Under the pieces are notes generated by a model. It saw only the letters and a program-made list of their open reading frames with translations, had not been told where the DNA came from and searched no databases. Source: Sparassis latifolia (Eukaryota; Basidiomycota; Agaricomycetes; Polyporales; Sparassidaceae). From it: 64,000 nucleotides of DNA. A program made the position numbers and the translations under genes. The stretch is taken from positions 434,001 to 498,000 of the forward strand of contig CM031562.1 of the NCBI GenBank assembly GCA_018466975.1. The letters run 5' to 3'. This document shows positions 22,953 to 34,832 of the stretch, one piece after another (the first letter of the stretch is position 1; each line of letters starts with the position of its first letter).

Positions 22953-25900
22953 AATGTTCCATCTGTCATAAGATGGGACACACAGCTAGCAAATGCCGGA
23001 ACCGAGGCAAGCCCATCTGTTTCAATTGCGGAAAGTTCAGGCACATCGGGAAAGATTGTTGGGCCAAAGGCGGCGGCAAGGAGGGACAAGTGCCTTCCAG
23101 AATGGGACCGTCCAATGCCCCATATCAAGGCACATCATCCAGAGAACCTCCATACAAGCGCCAAAAATTCGAGCAGACGCGCGATGCCGGCGGCAAAGGC
23201 AAGGACAGAGCGCACATTGCACGCGAGAATGATAAAGAAGATCGCGATAGCGATATGGTATCCTTAGGCACTAGCTCGGGGAATGAAGATTTCGATTCCT
23301 TCTACGACTGGTATGCCGATTCAGCGACAACGTCACATGTCGCGAAAAATCGCGATATATTCATAACCTACAAACCCCTCGAGCATCACGCGATAAGCGG
23401 ACTTGGCACTGTCCAAGCCTATGGATGGGGAACCGTACAGCTCGAAAGTAAAGTAGGAAATAGAAGAATTAAGTTCCAATTGTGCGATGTACTATATGCA
23501 CCACGGTCCCCCTGCAATTTACTTTCAATACCGAGACTTGACGAAGCCAGTGGCCGAACAGTCATGGGAGATCGGTGCGCAATCTTAATTGATCACCATG
23601 GAAAAACCCTTGCTGTCGCCAAAATGAAAGGTAGATTATATTTATTACACGCCCGAGCGGTTAAGCTGCAACAAGGGAGTGCATACATAGTGTCCGAGAA
23701 CGACCCGCGTACCTGGGAAGAGTGGCACCGATCATATGGACACATCAGCAAAGCCACGCTACAAACTTTGCAGCGCGACCATCTAGTCGAGGGCTTACAA
23801 TTTCTGCCCGGCCCGGCCAATATCGAATGCGCTGCATGCATTCAGGGAAAGGCATCAAAGAAGCCATTCCCTAAAGCAACAAGCGGGAGAAGCCATCAGC
23901 CCGGTGAGTTTACACATACCGATGTCTGGGGCCCAGCGCGGACTGCTGCAATAGGCGGGTGGAGATATTTTGTAACCTTCACAGATGATTACACACGACG
24001 AAGCACAGTCGTGTTTACCAAAATGAAGGATGAAACTACAGACAAGGTAAAGAACTATATGACCTACCTTGATCGACATTTTGGGAACAAATCACGAAAA
24101 CTCCGCGTAGACAATGGGCGAGAATATATTAACACCAAATTAACAAATTGGTGTGCCGCCCATGGGATTGAGATAGAGACGACTGTGCCGTACTCTCCAT
24201 CCCAAAATGGAGTTGCAGAGCATCTCAATTGAACACTACTTGCCCTCGCGAGATCAATGATCTACGCGAAGGATCTACCACATTATCTATGGGCCGAGGC
24301 TGTATCACACGCAGCCTACATCAAAAATCGAGCGCTCACCAGTGCGCTCGACCATGCCACCCCTGAAGAGAAGTGGAACCAATCAAAGCCAAATATATCT
24401 CATTTACGAGAATTTGGCAGCATCGTTTGGGTTCTCACAGAGGACATCACGCTCTCGAAGCTCGCACCAAGAGCCAATAAATATGTATTTGTTGGCTATA
24501 TAGACGGGCCGAACGCTATTAAATATTACGATGCCAAAACGCGTCAAATAAAAATGACGCGAAATTACCACTTCACTAACCGGGATCCATCTCCAAATAA
24601 CGTGACATTGCAACCACGTGAGGGAGAATGACCCGATGCCCCGCAATTGAGGACTGCAGATGTGCAGCACAAGGGGGAGTCTTCAGATTCAGGGGGAGAC
24701 GCGCTACAGTCCTCCATCAATAACCCGTTAAAGTGCAGACACGAAGAAGACGAGGATAGAGATGCACTCAATGAAAATGAGCCCAGACGAAGCAAGCACG
24801 TAACTGTCAGACCAGATTACCGGTTGCTAAATGATCCTGATGCTGATGCCAAAGATAATGCAGACACAGATGCCGAGGATAATGATAGCGCATCAATCGC
24901 CGATCTCATATATGTGGCGATGAGCGAAGAAAATATGGAGGCTAATGAGCCTAAATCGCTCAATGATGTGAAGAACTCACCCGAATGGCCGAAGTGGGAG
25001 ACAGCTGTTCAAGCAGAACTTGAGCAACTACACAACATGGGCACTTGGGAATTAGTAGACTTACCCCAAGGGAGAACTCCGGTAGGCAACAAATGGGTCC
25101 TGGTAAAGAAAACGAACAGAGAGGGAGAGGTAATTAAATTTAAAGCGCGTTTAGTCACTAAAGGCTACTCACAGATTCCGGGAATGGACTACACGGAAAC
25201 ATATTCTCTGGTGGTCCATCTTGAGACAATCTGCGCAATTCTCGGGCTAGCCGCAATTCTCGATTGGGATATCCAACAGATGGACGTCAAGGGCGCGTAC
25301 CTGAATGGTATCCTAAAAGAGGAAATTTATATGCGTCAGCCGGAGGGATTTACCAATGGAACACACTGAGTATGCCGCGTGCGAAAAACCCTTTATGGAC
25401 TCAAACAAGCTGGATGCGAATGGAATATAATACTGAACTGCAAATTACTCGACACGGGATTCAGACGACTATTCGCGGACCCATGCATGTACATCAGGAC
25501 GAGAGATGGAAAAACAGAGATCGTCACTGTATGGGTGGACGATTTACTACTGTTCACAAATGATTGCGACCTCATGGACCGCCTGAAAAAGGAACTCCAA
25601 AGTATGTTTGAAGTTACTGATCTAGGCGAGCCCAAGAAGATCGTAGGAATAGAGATCAAGCGAAACTGAGAAAGGAAAACAATAAAGGTATCGCAAAACA
25701 AATATATTGATTCTATCCTACGAAGACACGGACTCGAGAACGCGAACCCGGTAGGGATGCCTCTCGACCCGAACATCACCCTCGAGAAAGATGAGGATGA
25801 TGCAAATGAGGCGCCAAGCCGAGACAGCGGATATGCTTCGCTGATCGGATCTCTGATGTATGCGGCAGTAGCTACGCGACCGGATATCGCGTATGCTATC

Positions 25901-26581
25901 CAAAGATTGAGCTCATTCACGGCTAGGCTGAACCTGACTCACTGGACAGCCGCCAAACGCGTGCTCCGCTACTTAGCAGGCACATGTGAAGCTGGAATAG
26001 TATACAGTCCGGCGGATAATGAAGGGCGTGATGCAGATGTGCTCATCGGGTACACAGATGCGGACTTCGCAAATAATGTTTGCGACCATAAATCTATTTC
26101 AGGATACGTTTACAAAATAGGAAGAGGCGCGATAACATGGAGTTTGAAGAAGCAAACAACGGTCGCTTCTTCGTCCACAGAGGCGGAATATATGGCGTCC
26201 GCTCTCGGAGCAAGGGAAGCCATCTGGCTACGGAATCTATTTAAGGAAATAGGCTTCGACCAAGAACAGCCGACGATTGTCTACGGAGACAACATGGCTG
26301 CGATCTCAATTGCCCACGATCCACAGTATCACGCGTGCTCAAAACATTTTGATATAAAGTATCATTATGTGCGAGAAAAGATAAACGACGAAAAAATGAA
26401 AATAATCTACTGCCCTACAGAAGATATGGTAGCTGATATTTTTACCAAACCCCTCGCAAAGCCAAGGCACCAAAAGCTTATGGAAATGCTTGGAATGCCC
26501 ATTGGCCCGAGGGGGAGTGTTGGGAATGCCCGGAGGAAGCGATCCGAGGGCACCCATGGAGTTCGCCATAGCGGGGAATAA
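22953..26581 (+). pseudogene. Copia pol polyprotein, copy 1 (four in-frame TGA)
   Basis: One continuous frame interrupted by TGA at 24230, 24629, 25367 and 25667. Domains in order: two CCHC zinc knuckles (CSICHKMGHTASKC, CFNCGKFRHIGKDC), aspartic protease (DSATTSH), GAG-pre-integrase HHCC (WHRSYGHIS, CAACIQGK), integrase core (HTDVWGP, VDNGREY, SPSQNGVAEH), copia reverse transcriptase (FKARLVTKGYSQ, MDVKGAYLNG, and VWVDDLL as the YVDD-type box) and RNase H (TDADFA, SSSTEAEYMA, KHFDIKYHYVRE). It ends inside the 3' LTR. The stops sit where an arginine codon is expected (for example GVAEHLN then stop, where copia elements have an RT), which fits CGA to TGA. Confidence 0.93.
26509..26517 (+). other. 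Polypurine tract
   Basis: GAGGGGGAG immediately before the TGTTGGG start of the 3' LTR, the expected plus-strand primer. Confidence 0.75.
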
Positions 26582-26713
26582 TTATGTAAGGGAACTTTAT
26601 ATAGAATGTATATAAAGAAATCTATTTCGGGAACCCGGCTGAGTAATCAGGTCTTCCCTTCATCCAAGACATCATCGTGATATTCTCTGGGAATTTACTT
26701 ATTATTCTCAACA
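26518..26713 (+). repeat. Copia LTR shared by the two bodies
   Basis: 196 bp, preceded by the PPT of copy 1 and followed directly by the PBS and gag of copy 2. One LTR between two internal regions is the signature of LTR-LTR recombination between tandem copies. Confidence 0.9.
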
Positions 26714-28327
26714 GGTTATGAGCCGAGACCGTCTAAACCTCAGACTTGTATCCTACTGCTGCTAACAACCAATAAAACTATCCTCACCCATACGAGAAAA
26801 ACTACCCCTGTTCTGGGCGACACGATGTCGAACAATGACAAGGACGTTCCGAACAGTATGTATTGGATCCATCCTCTGAAGGAGGACAACTGGATGCCGT
26901 GGAAGAGGTGCATGACCGCATTTCTGGATGAGAAGAAGCTTCTCGGCTACATCACCGGGGAGATACAGAAACTGGAGCCGAGCGCTAATCCAGATACCAG
27001 AGAAGCGCGCGATGCCGAGATTCAGAAGTGGGGTGAGAAAGATCAGAGGGCGAGGAATTTGATCATCATGTGCCTGGACGATGCACAGGTGATTCATATG
27101 GAAGGAGCGACAATGGCACATCATATGTGGGATCTGCTTCGCACGGTAAAGGAGCCGAAAGGACAACATGGGATTATAGCATTGAGTCGAGTTTTCTATG
27201 ATTACCATGCTGATGAAGGCATGAATATTCTGAAGCACATCACCAAGCTTCGGGAGATACGCGAACAATTACAGATGATGGGAAAGCAAATAGCGGATGC
27301 AGATTTAATGGGATCCTCATCAAGTCCCTGCCCAGCAGCTGGGACTCGTATACGGTGTCGTACACTGGCGCGATGAGTTCTCAGCCAAACTCTCCGCCAA
27401 TGACAATACCAGAATTGATCGCTGTAGTCATCAGCAAATATAGGCACTATCTCAACCGTGATCAGCACGTCAAGCCAGAGCATGCACTTACTGCCCAGAG
27501 CCAGAAGCAGAAGCGAGACGCGATCAAGAAAATGTTCCATCTGTCATAAGATGGGACACACAGCTAGCAAATGCCGGAACCGAGGCAAGCCCATCTGTTT
27601 CAATTGCGGAAAGTTCAGGCACATTGGGAAAGATTGTTGGGCCAAAGGCGGCGGCAAGGAGGGACAAGTGCCTTCCAGAGCGGGACCGTCCAATGCATCA
27701 TATCGAGGTGCATCATCCAGAGAACTTCTGTATAAGCACCAAAAATTCGAGCAGATGCGCGATGCCAGCGACAAAGGCAAGGACAGAGCGCATGTTGCAT
27801 GTGAGAATGATAAAGAAGATCACGATAGCAATATGGTATCCTTAGGCACTAGCTCGGGAATGATGATTTCAATTCCTTCTACGACTGGTATGCCGATTCA
27901 GCGACAATGTTGCATGTCGCAAAAAATCGCGATATATTCTTAACCTACAAACCCCTCGAGCATCATGAAATAAGCGGACTTGGCACTGTCCAAGCCTATG
28001 GATGGGGAACCGTACAGCTCGAAGGTAAGGTAGGTAATAGAAAAATTAAGTTCCAATTGCACAATGTGCTATATACACTGCAATCTCCATGCAATCTACT
28101 TTCAATACCAAGACTTGACGAAGCCAATGGCCGAACAGTTATGGGAGATCGGCGTGCAATCTTAATTGATCGTCATGGAAAAACCCTTGCTGTCGCCAAA
28201 ATGAAAGGTAGATTATATTTATTGCATGCCCGAGCGGTTAAGCTGCAACAAGGGAGTGCATACATAGTGTCCGAGAATGACCCGCACACCTGGGAAGAGT
28301 GGCATCAATCATACAGACACATCAGCA
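26714..28327 (+). mobile_element. Second copia body, 3'-truncated
   Basis: Gag at 26825-27376 is open past the position of the copy-1 stop. Two frameshifts (near 27312 and 27531) match those of copy 1. Zinc knuckles and part of the protease/GAG-pre-integrase region follow. Similarity ends abruptly within WHQSYRHIS at about 28327, so integrase, RT, RNase H and the right LTR are gone. Many differences from copy 1 are C to T or G to A. Confidence 0.9.
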
Positions 28328-28839
28328 CATCAGGAAAAACACTTCTGCTCTGGGTCACTCTAGGAACATCACATTTTCCCAGGGTGTCCCAGAGCATCTG
28401 AGAGCATCTGAGTGCAGCCCAGGTGATCCTAGGATATCCAGGCTTTCCTAGAGCATCTCAACAGTACTCTGGGCACTCAGAATTTGCAGTAGGAAGCATA
28501 CACTTATAGTATGGCTATGATAAGTCTGAAACATCACTTCTTGCTGCACACAGTGGTTTAGTACAAAATATATTTTACTTGCATAATTCAGCAATCTTTA
28601 CTATCTAATGTGCACAGTCAGCCAGGTGAGGGTTGGCTTACCTTAGATGAGGATCACAGCCATCGAGCACATGTCCTAAAAACAAAGGCTGGTCAGGAGC
28701 TGCCAGTTCAGGTAAAAATATCAAATGGGAGGGGACCTGTAGATGAAACATCACGACAAGCACGATGCGGATGGAGGAAAGAGGACGACAAATGAAGGAT
28801 GGGAAGCAATGTATGATGACGGACATCTCATAAAGGGGG
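28328..28839. other. Unassigned sequence between copia and G-alpha remnants
   Basis: About 500 bases rich in CCCAG and GAGCATCT repeats at the left; no gene recognised. The breakpoint of the truncated copia body is its left edge. Confidence 0.5.
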
Positions 28840-29560
28840 GACACACAAGCCGGTTCACATGCAGGTCCTCCTCAAGCATGAGGTTGAATGTGAGCGGCGC
28901 GAGGAAGATGATGGCCTGCACGTCGTCAAAAAATGGAATCTAGTGCAGGCACTGCATATCCGTGTCAGATCATTTGCTGGAGATAGATGAGAGGAGGATG
29001 CACATTGCTCCAGCTCCTGCTGACATCGTAGATGTACCACTCTGAGCCGGGCAGGCCACCTGCGCGGGAGGGATAGCATTGCGTGAGGGGGCAGCAGAAA
29101 GGACAAATGATGAGCTCAAAATGGAATGATGGGGGCCGGGACAATACGCACCGCTCTCCATCGTGAAGTGGTGTTCTTCCACACTGAGTGTGTGAAGATG
29201 CGTGCAAATGATGTCATCTGCATGGTGGCATCGCTAGCACATTATCATGGCACACACATGCGGGAAGCCATCACGAGAATGTGAGCTGCGAGATGGGATG
29301 GATGGCGGAAAGATGCAACACACCATCTGTCAGCTGATAACTGAGCGTCATGATGTGCACAGTGTCATTCAAAAAGCTGTGCATAATGAAGAATGTGGAA
29401 ATCAGAAAATGGTGAAACACTGTAAGAGAGAGAGACTCACAAGCCGAGCATGTCCTGGAGCTGCATGCCCCTCCGCTTGAGCTCCACCCTCACGATGGGA
29501 TCCTCCCAGAAGGTGACGATGTCATCCTTACATGCAGTCAGCATCCAGGTTCATGTCATC
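28840..29560 (-). pseudogene. G-protein alpha-subunit-like gene, decayed
   Basis: Four minus-strand blocks occur in the correct G-alpha order: DDIVTFWEDPIVRVELKRRG (29540-29455) ending at a GT donor in the frame expected for the following GF; DDIICTHLHTLSVEEHHF (29218 down); EWYIYDV (29058 down); and FFDDVQAIIFLAP then MLEED and VNRL (28945-28850). They match the helical domain, switch I, switch II and the following strand of the expanded basidiomycete G-alpha family. The switch II glycines after DV are replaced (DVSRSWS), all by changes of the G to A or C to T kind. The P-loop and the C terminus were not found. Upstream text to about 29900 may be the acidic linker of the same gene. Confidence 0.65.
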
Positions 29561-29906
29561 GACGTGCTCCTTGCCCTTACTGTTGGGTAAATTGACACCG
29601 TTCACCGCTACGCCAGAACTGGCAAGCACGCTGGCTGCGCCCTTCCATGCGCTGCCTGTCCTGATGCAGACATCACCTGCAGGCCCTGTGATGGTGTCAT
29701 CTCGGGGGAGCAAGGCCATGGTGAGGGCAGCCTCGAGCGGGAGAAGCACATGCAGTCACCTGCACAGCTGGTGATGGGTGTCGGTGAGAGGTGTGATTGA
29801 GCACCGGATGGAGGTAGATGTGGATGGGTGCGACATGTGGCGGGGAGCGGATGACAAGGGGAGGAAAGACGGTGCAGGATGGTGCGAGGATGAGGAGGTA
29901 GAGGTT

Positions 29907-29914
29907 GAGGCATG
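29907..29914. repeat. Target-site duplication, left copy
   Basis: GAGGCATG directly left of the KDZ element, repeated at 42843-42850. Eight bases is the duplication length reported for Zisupton-type elements. Confidence 0.6.
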
Positions 29915-29921
29915 CATCTTT

Positions 29922-29996
29922 GTCAGTTATAAAGGATAATCTTTAGTGCTAATAAGCACAAAAAAAGGATTAACTTCCCGCTAATTAGGCAGGCCC
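29922..29996 (+). repeat. KDZ left terminal inverted repeat
   Basis: Reads GTCAGTTATAAAGGATAATC..., then TTTAGTGCTAATAAGCAC and GGATTAACTTCC. It pairs with 42762-42836 with about eight mismatches in 75. Confidence 0.9.
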
Positions 29997-29999
29997 TTC

Positions 30000-30520
30000 T
30001 GGGGAGGGTTTATCTACGGATAATCCCTCTCACTGAGAAGAGTGTATCAACCATAGATCATGCAGGATTATCCTCAGATCATCCACTTCTTATCCCAAGA
30101 TAATCCCCTGAGTGATCGTGTAATCCCTTGAGATCATCCAGGATTATCTTCACTTATCTCTCAGAGTTATCACACAATAGAGATCATCCATATATAAAGT
30201 ATGGATTATCCTTCATATTAAGCAACATAAAGGAGGGTGAATCTAAAGGATCAACTGAGGATTAACTAGGGATAATCCTAGCATGAAGATCAAAACAGAG
30301 ACAAAATGTGAGTGAAGGTACAAAGGATTAGACAAGGATATCACAGTAATAAGGATTCCTGAAGGATCAAGGAGAGATTAATAAAGGATAATAGTGACAG
30401 ACATAGGGATTAAGGAACAGTTGGGATCAGCATAGGGATTAAGGAAACATAGGGATCAGCATAGGGATCAAGGAAACATAGGGATTAACATAGGGATCAA
30501 TGCATAGGTATCAGAAACAG
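30000..30520. repeat. KDZ left subterminal repeats
   Basis: Many short copies of GATAATC, GGATTATC and GATCATCC, then a run of about 20-bp units built on CATAGGGAT(T/C)AAGGAAA at 30398-30510. No gene. Confidence 0.75.
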
Positions 30521-30622
30521 ATCAAGAGGAAAATCAAGTATAACAGAAACATAGTCACAAAAAGGAAGGTGGTTTGCGATAGAAGACTGATTACATCAGC
30601 CAAGCGAACATGTAAACAAAAT

Positions 30623-32933
30623 TTACTTGCTGGTGCGAAGAGACTTCCGTGGTTGAGCAGTAGCGCGGGTGCACTGCTTCTCCACGACACTGACCGCAAC
30701 ACTGTAGAATAGTGAGCTCACTTGCAAGAGAAGTAATGATAAAATACAACATACAGGCGCTTTTTGTTAACCGCTCGTCCCGCAGCCTTGGTGTTCGATG
30801 TAGATGTAGATGCACTGTGAAATATATGTTGCTATCAATCAAGAGGTGTTCAGCTAAAGAGACAACATACCGCGGGCCTTGTTTCCATTTTCTACCCCTC
30901 GTCACCTTCACCACCTCTTTAATGCTTCTGCCGTCCTCCTCGTCATCGTCCTCTCCTTCCGCATCCGCATCGCTCTCATCATCGCGTTCGCGCACACCAT
31001 CTGCACGCTGCTCGTCAACCGCATCCTCATGGCCTGCGATGACCTTACAGCCTGCGATGACCTTGTCACCCTCACGCCTGACCTTTACGCCGACAGCGTC
31101 ACCCGCAGCGGCAACCCCTTTCCCCTTGTTGACTGTGTGCTCACCATGAGCGACCGCAGTCTCGCGGCACTATGCTTGAGAGCGCGCATCAAAATATTGT
31201 CCGAGTCCAACGGCTCGCCATCGTCATCGACATGAGTCTACACCACGACGTCGCCATCAGTGCCACTATCACACTTATTGGCAGGACATGGGAGCTCACC
31301 GATGTGCTCACAACCACCCGCTTCCATGAAGGTGTCTGGGCAATGACATCGTCATCGTCATCCTCCTCCTCCTCCTCCTCCTCCTCCTCCTCCTTCTCCT
31401 TGTCGGTGGCATTACCATCACGAGCGACGGCATCACCGTCAGGAGCGATGGCGTCACCGTCAGGAGTGATGGCCATCTCGTCGACACTTGGCCCTTCGAG
31501 GATGTTGCCATTATCGAGTATCGTGCATCTTCGAATAGCGGCCAGGTCGACCACAAAGCTGAATGACCCGTCAGTGTCTTGTGCGTCATACATTCAGAGG
31601 TATAGCATCGTGACCTGTGCAGGCTTCATCTTCACTGGGTCACCTACAGATCCTCGCCAATCTGCGGCAACCAATTCGCATGTGATGTCGCTGAGTGCAT
31701 CCCACGGGAGTTCAGGGAGATCCTCAACATCGGTGTGTGTGTAGACTGACGAAAGTAATTAGTACGAGAATGAATTTATAAACAAAATACGTACACCATA
31801 ACTCTTCCATGTATTCCTTCAAGGTCTTCTCTATGTGCATCGGAGTCCAGTCTTCCTCCATCTGTGGGAGGACGGGCTTGCCAACATCATCGCATGCCCT
31901 GGGAGGATCACGGTTCACCACTGTTGATCGTATTGTAAGTATGAGAGTCCTGCGCGAAGCAACAAAACTTACCGAATGCTTGGGCCACGAAGCGTTCCCA
32001 GCGCGCGTCTTCAGCTTCATTTCCACCTTCAAAGGTGGAGAACGATTCGGTTTCCCCGGCGGGCATGATATCGACACTGCAAACATACTGTAAGTGAATT
32101 TCCGTGGACAGATATGGAGAACGAGAACTCACCAAGTGGAACGGGGAACTCCCTCTCGCAGCTTGTACACCATGCGCAAATGGAAGCCAACATCCTCTCC
32201 TGCTTGCCAACCCTTGCTTCTGATCAACCCCTGGAGGGCCGATGCAACCTTGACAAAAAGTCCTTCTTGGTTGCTAACGTCACTGGTGAGCCTCAAGTCA
32301 TCACGCAGAGCTACGACTCGGACTCACTCGGCGATGAGGTCATCAATGCTCAAATTCTCCTGCTCCTTGCGCAGCTCCTCCGCCTTCTCCTCCCAGGTGT
32401 GCTTCTGCTCGTCTGATAGTGCCTTGAAGCACTTGGACTTGACCGAGGAGATGACGGCTGCACGGTTTGATTCGTTCACCTTCTCCTCTGCAACCTGAGA
32501 CGCGAGCGCCGCCTCCCAAATTTTGTGACCTTCATCATCCTTGGCCCATAATGCACTGCCGCCACCGCTACGCTTGCGCGCGATGAACATGTTCTTGCCC
32601 CCGGCATGGAACTCGCGTCGGACTCCTTTACTGGTGTGCGCGGGTGTTCTTGAAGAACACCTGCACTTTCTGTATGTACATAGAACGGATGAGAATCGTA
32701 CCCTGACAATGAATGCGAAGGCTCACCTCATGTGCCATGGGGAGAGCTGCCCTGGTGAAGCGAGGGGACACGTTCTGCAATGCTGCAACTGCAGCCTTCA
32801 AGATTGCTGCTCGCTCTTCACTACTCAGCTTGTGACTCAAGTATTCAGCGTGTTTCTCGTCCAGCACAGTGAGCTCCATGGGGCGCCAGCTTATGCGCTT
32901 CTGCGAGATGACTTCAACGGAGGGATCTGCCAT
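30623..32933 (-). pseudogene. KDZ cargo gene A: divergent HMG-like protein
   Basis: Starts MADPSVEVISQKRISW at 32933. Exon 1 ends at a GT donor (32727); exon 2 begins at 32669 with VQVFFKNTRAH, then FIARKRSGGGSALWA, KSKCFKALSDEQKHTWEEKA and SIDDLIA. Later exons carry KGWQAGEDVGFHLRMVYKL, WTPMHIEKTLKEYMEELW and an acidic tail (a GAG/GAT microsatellite near 31350 encodes a Glu/Asp run), ending near 30623. The basic, aromatic, helical middle resembles the divergent HMG-type proteins reported from basidiomycete KDZ transposons, so a DNA-binding or bending helper is inferred. Lesions: a frameshift near 32630 and a TGA at 31594-31596 where an arginine is likely. Confidence 0.6.
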
Positions 32934-33240
32934 AGTGAAAGCTACTGCGGGTGCACGTAATGTAGGGAGACTCACCAAATTTTCACCCTTATCATCCGTC
33001 TCCTGAGATGCATAAGCCAATCGGTATTGTATGTTTAGCCTCGCGTAGTCTCGCAGAAAAAATATTTTGTGGCGCTGTCACTCCGACGGTAAAAGTACAA
33101 TCTTCAGATCATATACAGATATGTGAGATCTCACCAGGATCAGATTTAGCATTGCGGAAGCATCCCGATCTGAACGATGAAAGACAGTGTCAGCGGGTAA
33201 TATTTGTTGACTGTGGCAGAGCGCACTATTCCGAACCAGT

Positions 33241-34500
33241 CTACATAATGTAGTAATATTCCTTGCCATCCACAATCTCGATGATCTCACCCGGGACGTC
33301 ATCGTTAGGTATGATCTCCGCTTCCACCTCATCGTCTGTAAGCTCAATGTCACATTCTATCACCTCATGCGCCTTCCCCTTATCCATCCATCTGAATTTT
33401 CTACCCTCCGTCCCCACATCGGGTGACAGTGAACGCTTGGCCACGCATCTGCTTGAGCTTGAACTGCTAGCAGCGTCGCAAACCCAGCTGGATGAGGACG
33501 TCGAAGGTGTCGAAAGCATGCTCTGAGATCCACCGGAAGATGAGGATGGGGTGGTGAGAACGTTCTTCACAAACGTGTTGATAGCGGCCATGAGCGCAGG
33601 CAGACGCGCAGTTGCCGAAACCTGTATGTTAGCAATCTGAGCAGTGCTCGGATTCCAAGTGCTGCCCTTTTGTGATAAACAGGAGTGTCGCCCGGAAGCA
33701 AATACTGCTTATCCATGTGCTTTGGATAGTCGACAAACTTCTTCAAATGAGGGCAGTACCGCTGGTATGGCGATAAGCCTTGGGAGTCATCGATAAGCAC
33801 CGTCTCGATGAAGGACTGCTTGAACTTGAATTCAAGATAGTCCTCGCGCCGTATTCCCCATGTGGGAATAATGAGAGGAATATCTGAACCCTGCACACTG
33901 CATTAGCAAGCTCACCGGTGGTCACATGTGAATGTTACTTACCTTGCACACCACAAGCACCGACACAGTGGCAGAATTCAAGGGAGGGCGACCGCGGCGG
34001 TGGAAAACCGGTGAGGTGCTAGGAGAACTCGAGAGTGGGCTGCTCGGGGGCAGGCTGCTCGGAGGCAAGCTGGTGTCAATCATAGGACTGGTGGGCGGTG
34101 GCGTGGCCTTGGATTGAGGTTCATCAGAGTGCAAATAGCCCGCACCACCTAGTACAGGAGGCGGACAGAGAGCAGCAATGTCCTCATGGCACTGGGCCAT
34201 ATTACCCCGCGTCATTTGCGCTCGAAGCCTTTTGAGATGGCGCCCACACGTTGGAGTAGTGTGACACTGAATGAGATCAGAAAGAATGTAGGTGCATGAG
34301 TACAAAGTGGACTTACAATCTCGAAGAGCATCCCAAGGTTCTCAGCATTGGTCACACTGTAGCTGGCCACAATGAGGTGATGCTGCTCCGGTTGCACCGA
34401 GCATGTTATCAACGAAGACAGCAAGACATCGCGTCGAGGGAGAAGGCCGTCGACAATGGCCTTGATGCGGGGTCGGTGCGAGCCATGTTCAAGTGTGAAT
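33241..34500 (-). pseudogene. KDZ cargo gene B, unknown
   Basis: Several minus-strand exons: IKAIVDGLLPRRDVLLSSLI and ENLGMLFEI, then a Cys/His-containing piece (CHTTPTCGRHLKRLRAQMTR), a Pro/Ser-rich linker, IIPTWGIRREDYLEFKFKQ with CPHLKKFVDYPKHMD, and a Ser-rich acidic end stopping at TAG 33241-33243. I see no start ATG in the leading frame. I do not recognise a family. It is co-oriented with cargo genes A and C inside the element, so a role in the transposon or as a passenger is only an inference. Confidence 0.4.
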
Positions 34501-34832
34501 GCTGCAGTTCAATGCATTCGCAGCACGGCTTTTATATCAGAAACAGTGCAAATAAATGCATACAAAATCCAGGTGTATATGACACATCGTACTGTTCGAG
34601 ATCCATTGGGAAATTACCAGTGTGAATCAGCCTGCAAACAGAAGTTGTCAGTTATTGAATTAACTATACATGGTGACCACTTAGCTGAATTTGAGTGTAG
34701 CTGCTCTGAACCGATGTTGGCAATCTTCGAGACAAGGCAGCACTGTCACCCGTGTAGATAGTGCATTCCAATCAAGTCGGGCATGTCATTGCTGTACAAC
34801 AATACATAAATTGCAGAATGAACAGCCAAGCA

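Larger units (their letters stand above)
21946..26713 (+). mobile_element. Ty1/copia LTR retrotransposon, complete but inactive
   Basis: Two LTRs of 189 and 196 bp, starting TGTTGGGAATGCCC and ending TTCTCAACA, enclose gag and a pol with the copia order protease-integrase-reverse transcriptase-RNase H. A purine-rich tract (GAGGGGGAG, 26509-26517) precedes the 3' LTR and a PBS-like GGTTATGAGC follows the 5' LTR. The 3' LTR also serves as the left LTR of a second, truncated body. Coding capacity is destroyed by frameshifts in gag and four in-frame TGA codons in pol. Confidence 0.95.

Noticed and set aside
31308..31593. Arg-run and Ser-run frames overlapping the CCT repeat
   Set aside because: Shadow frames of the acidic tail of cargo gene A, caused by a trinucleotide repeat.
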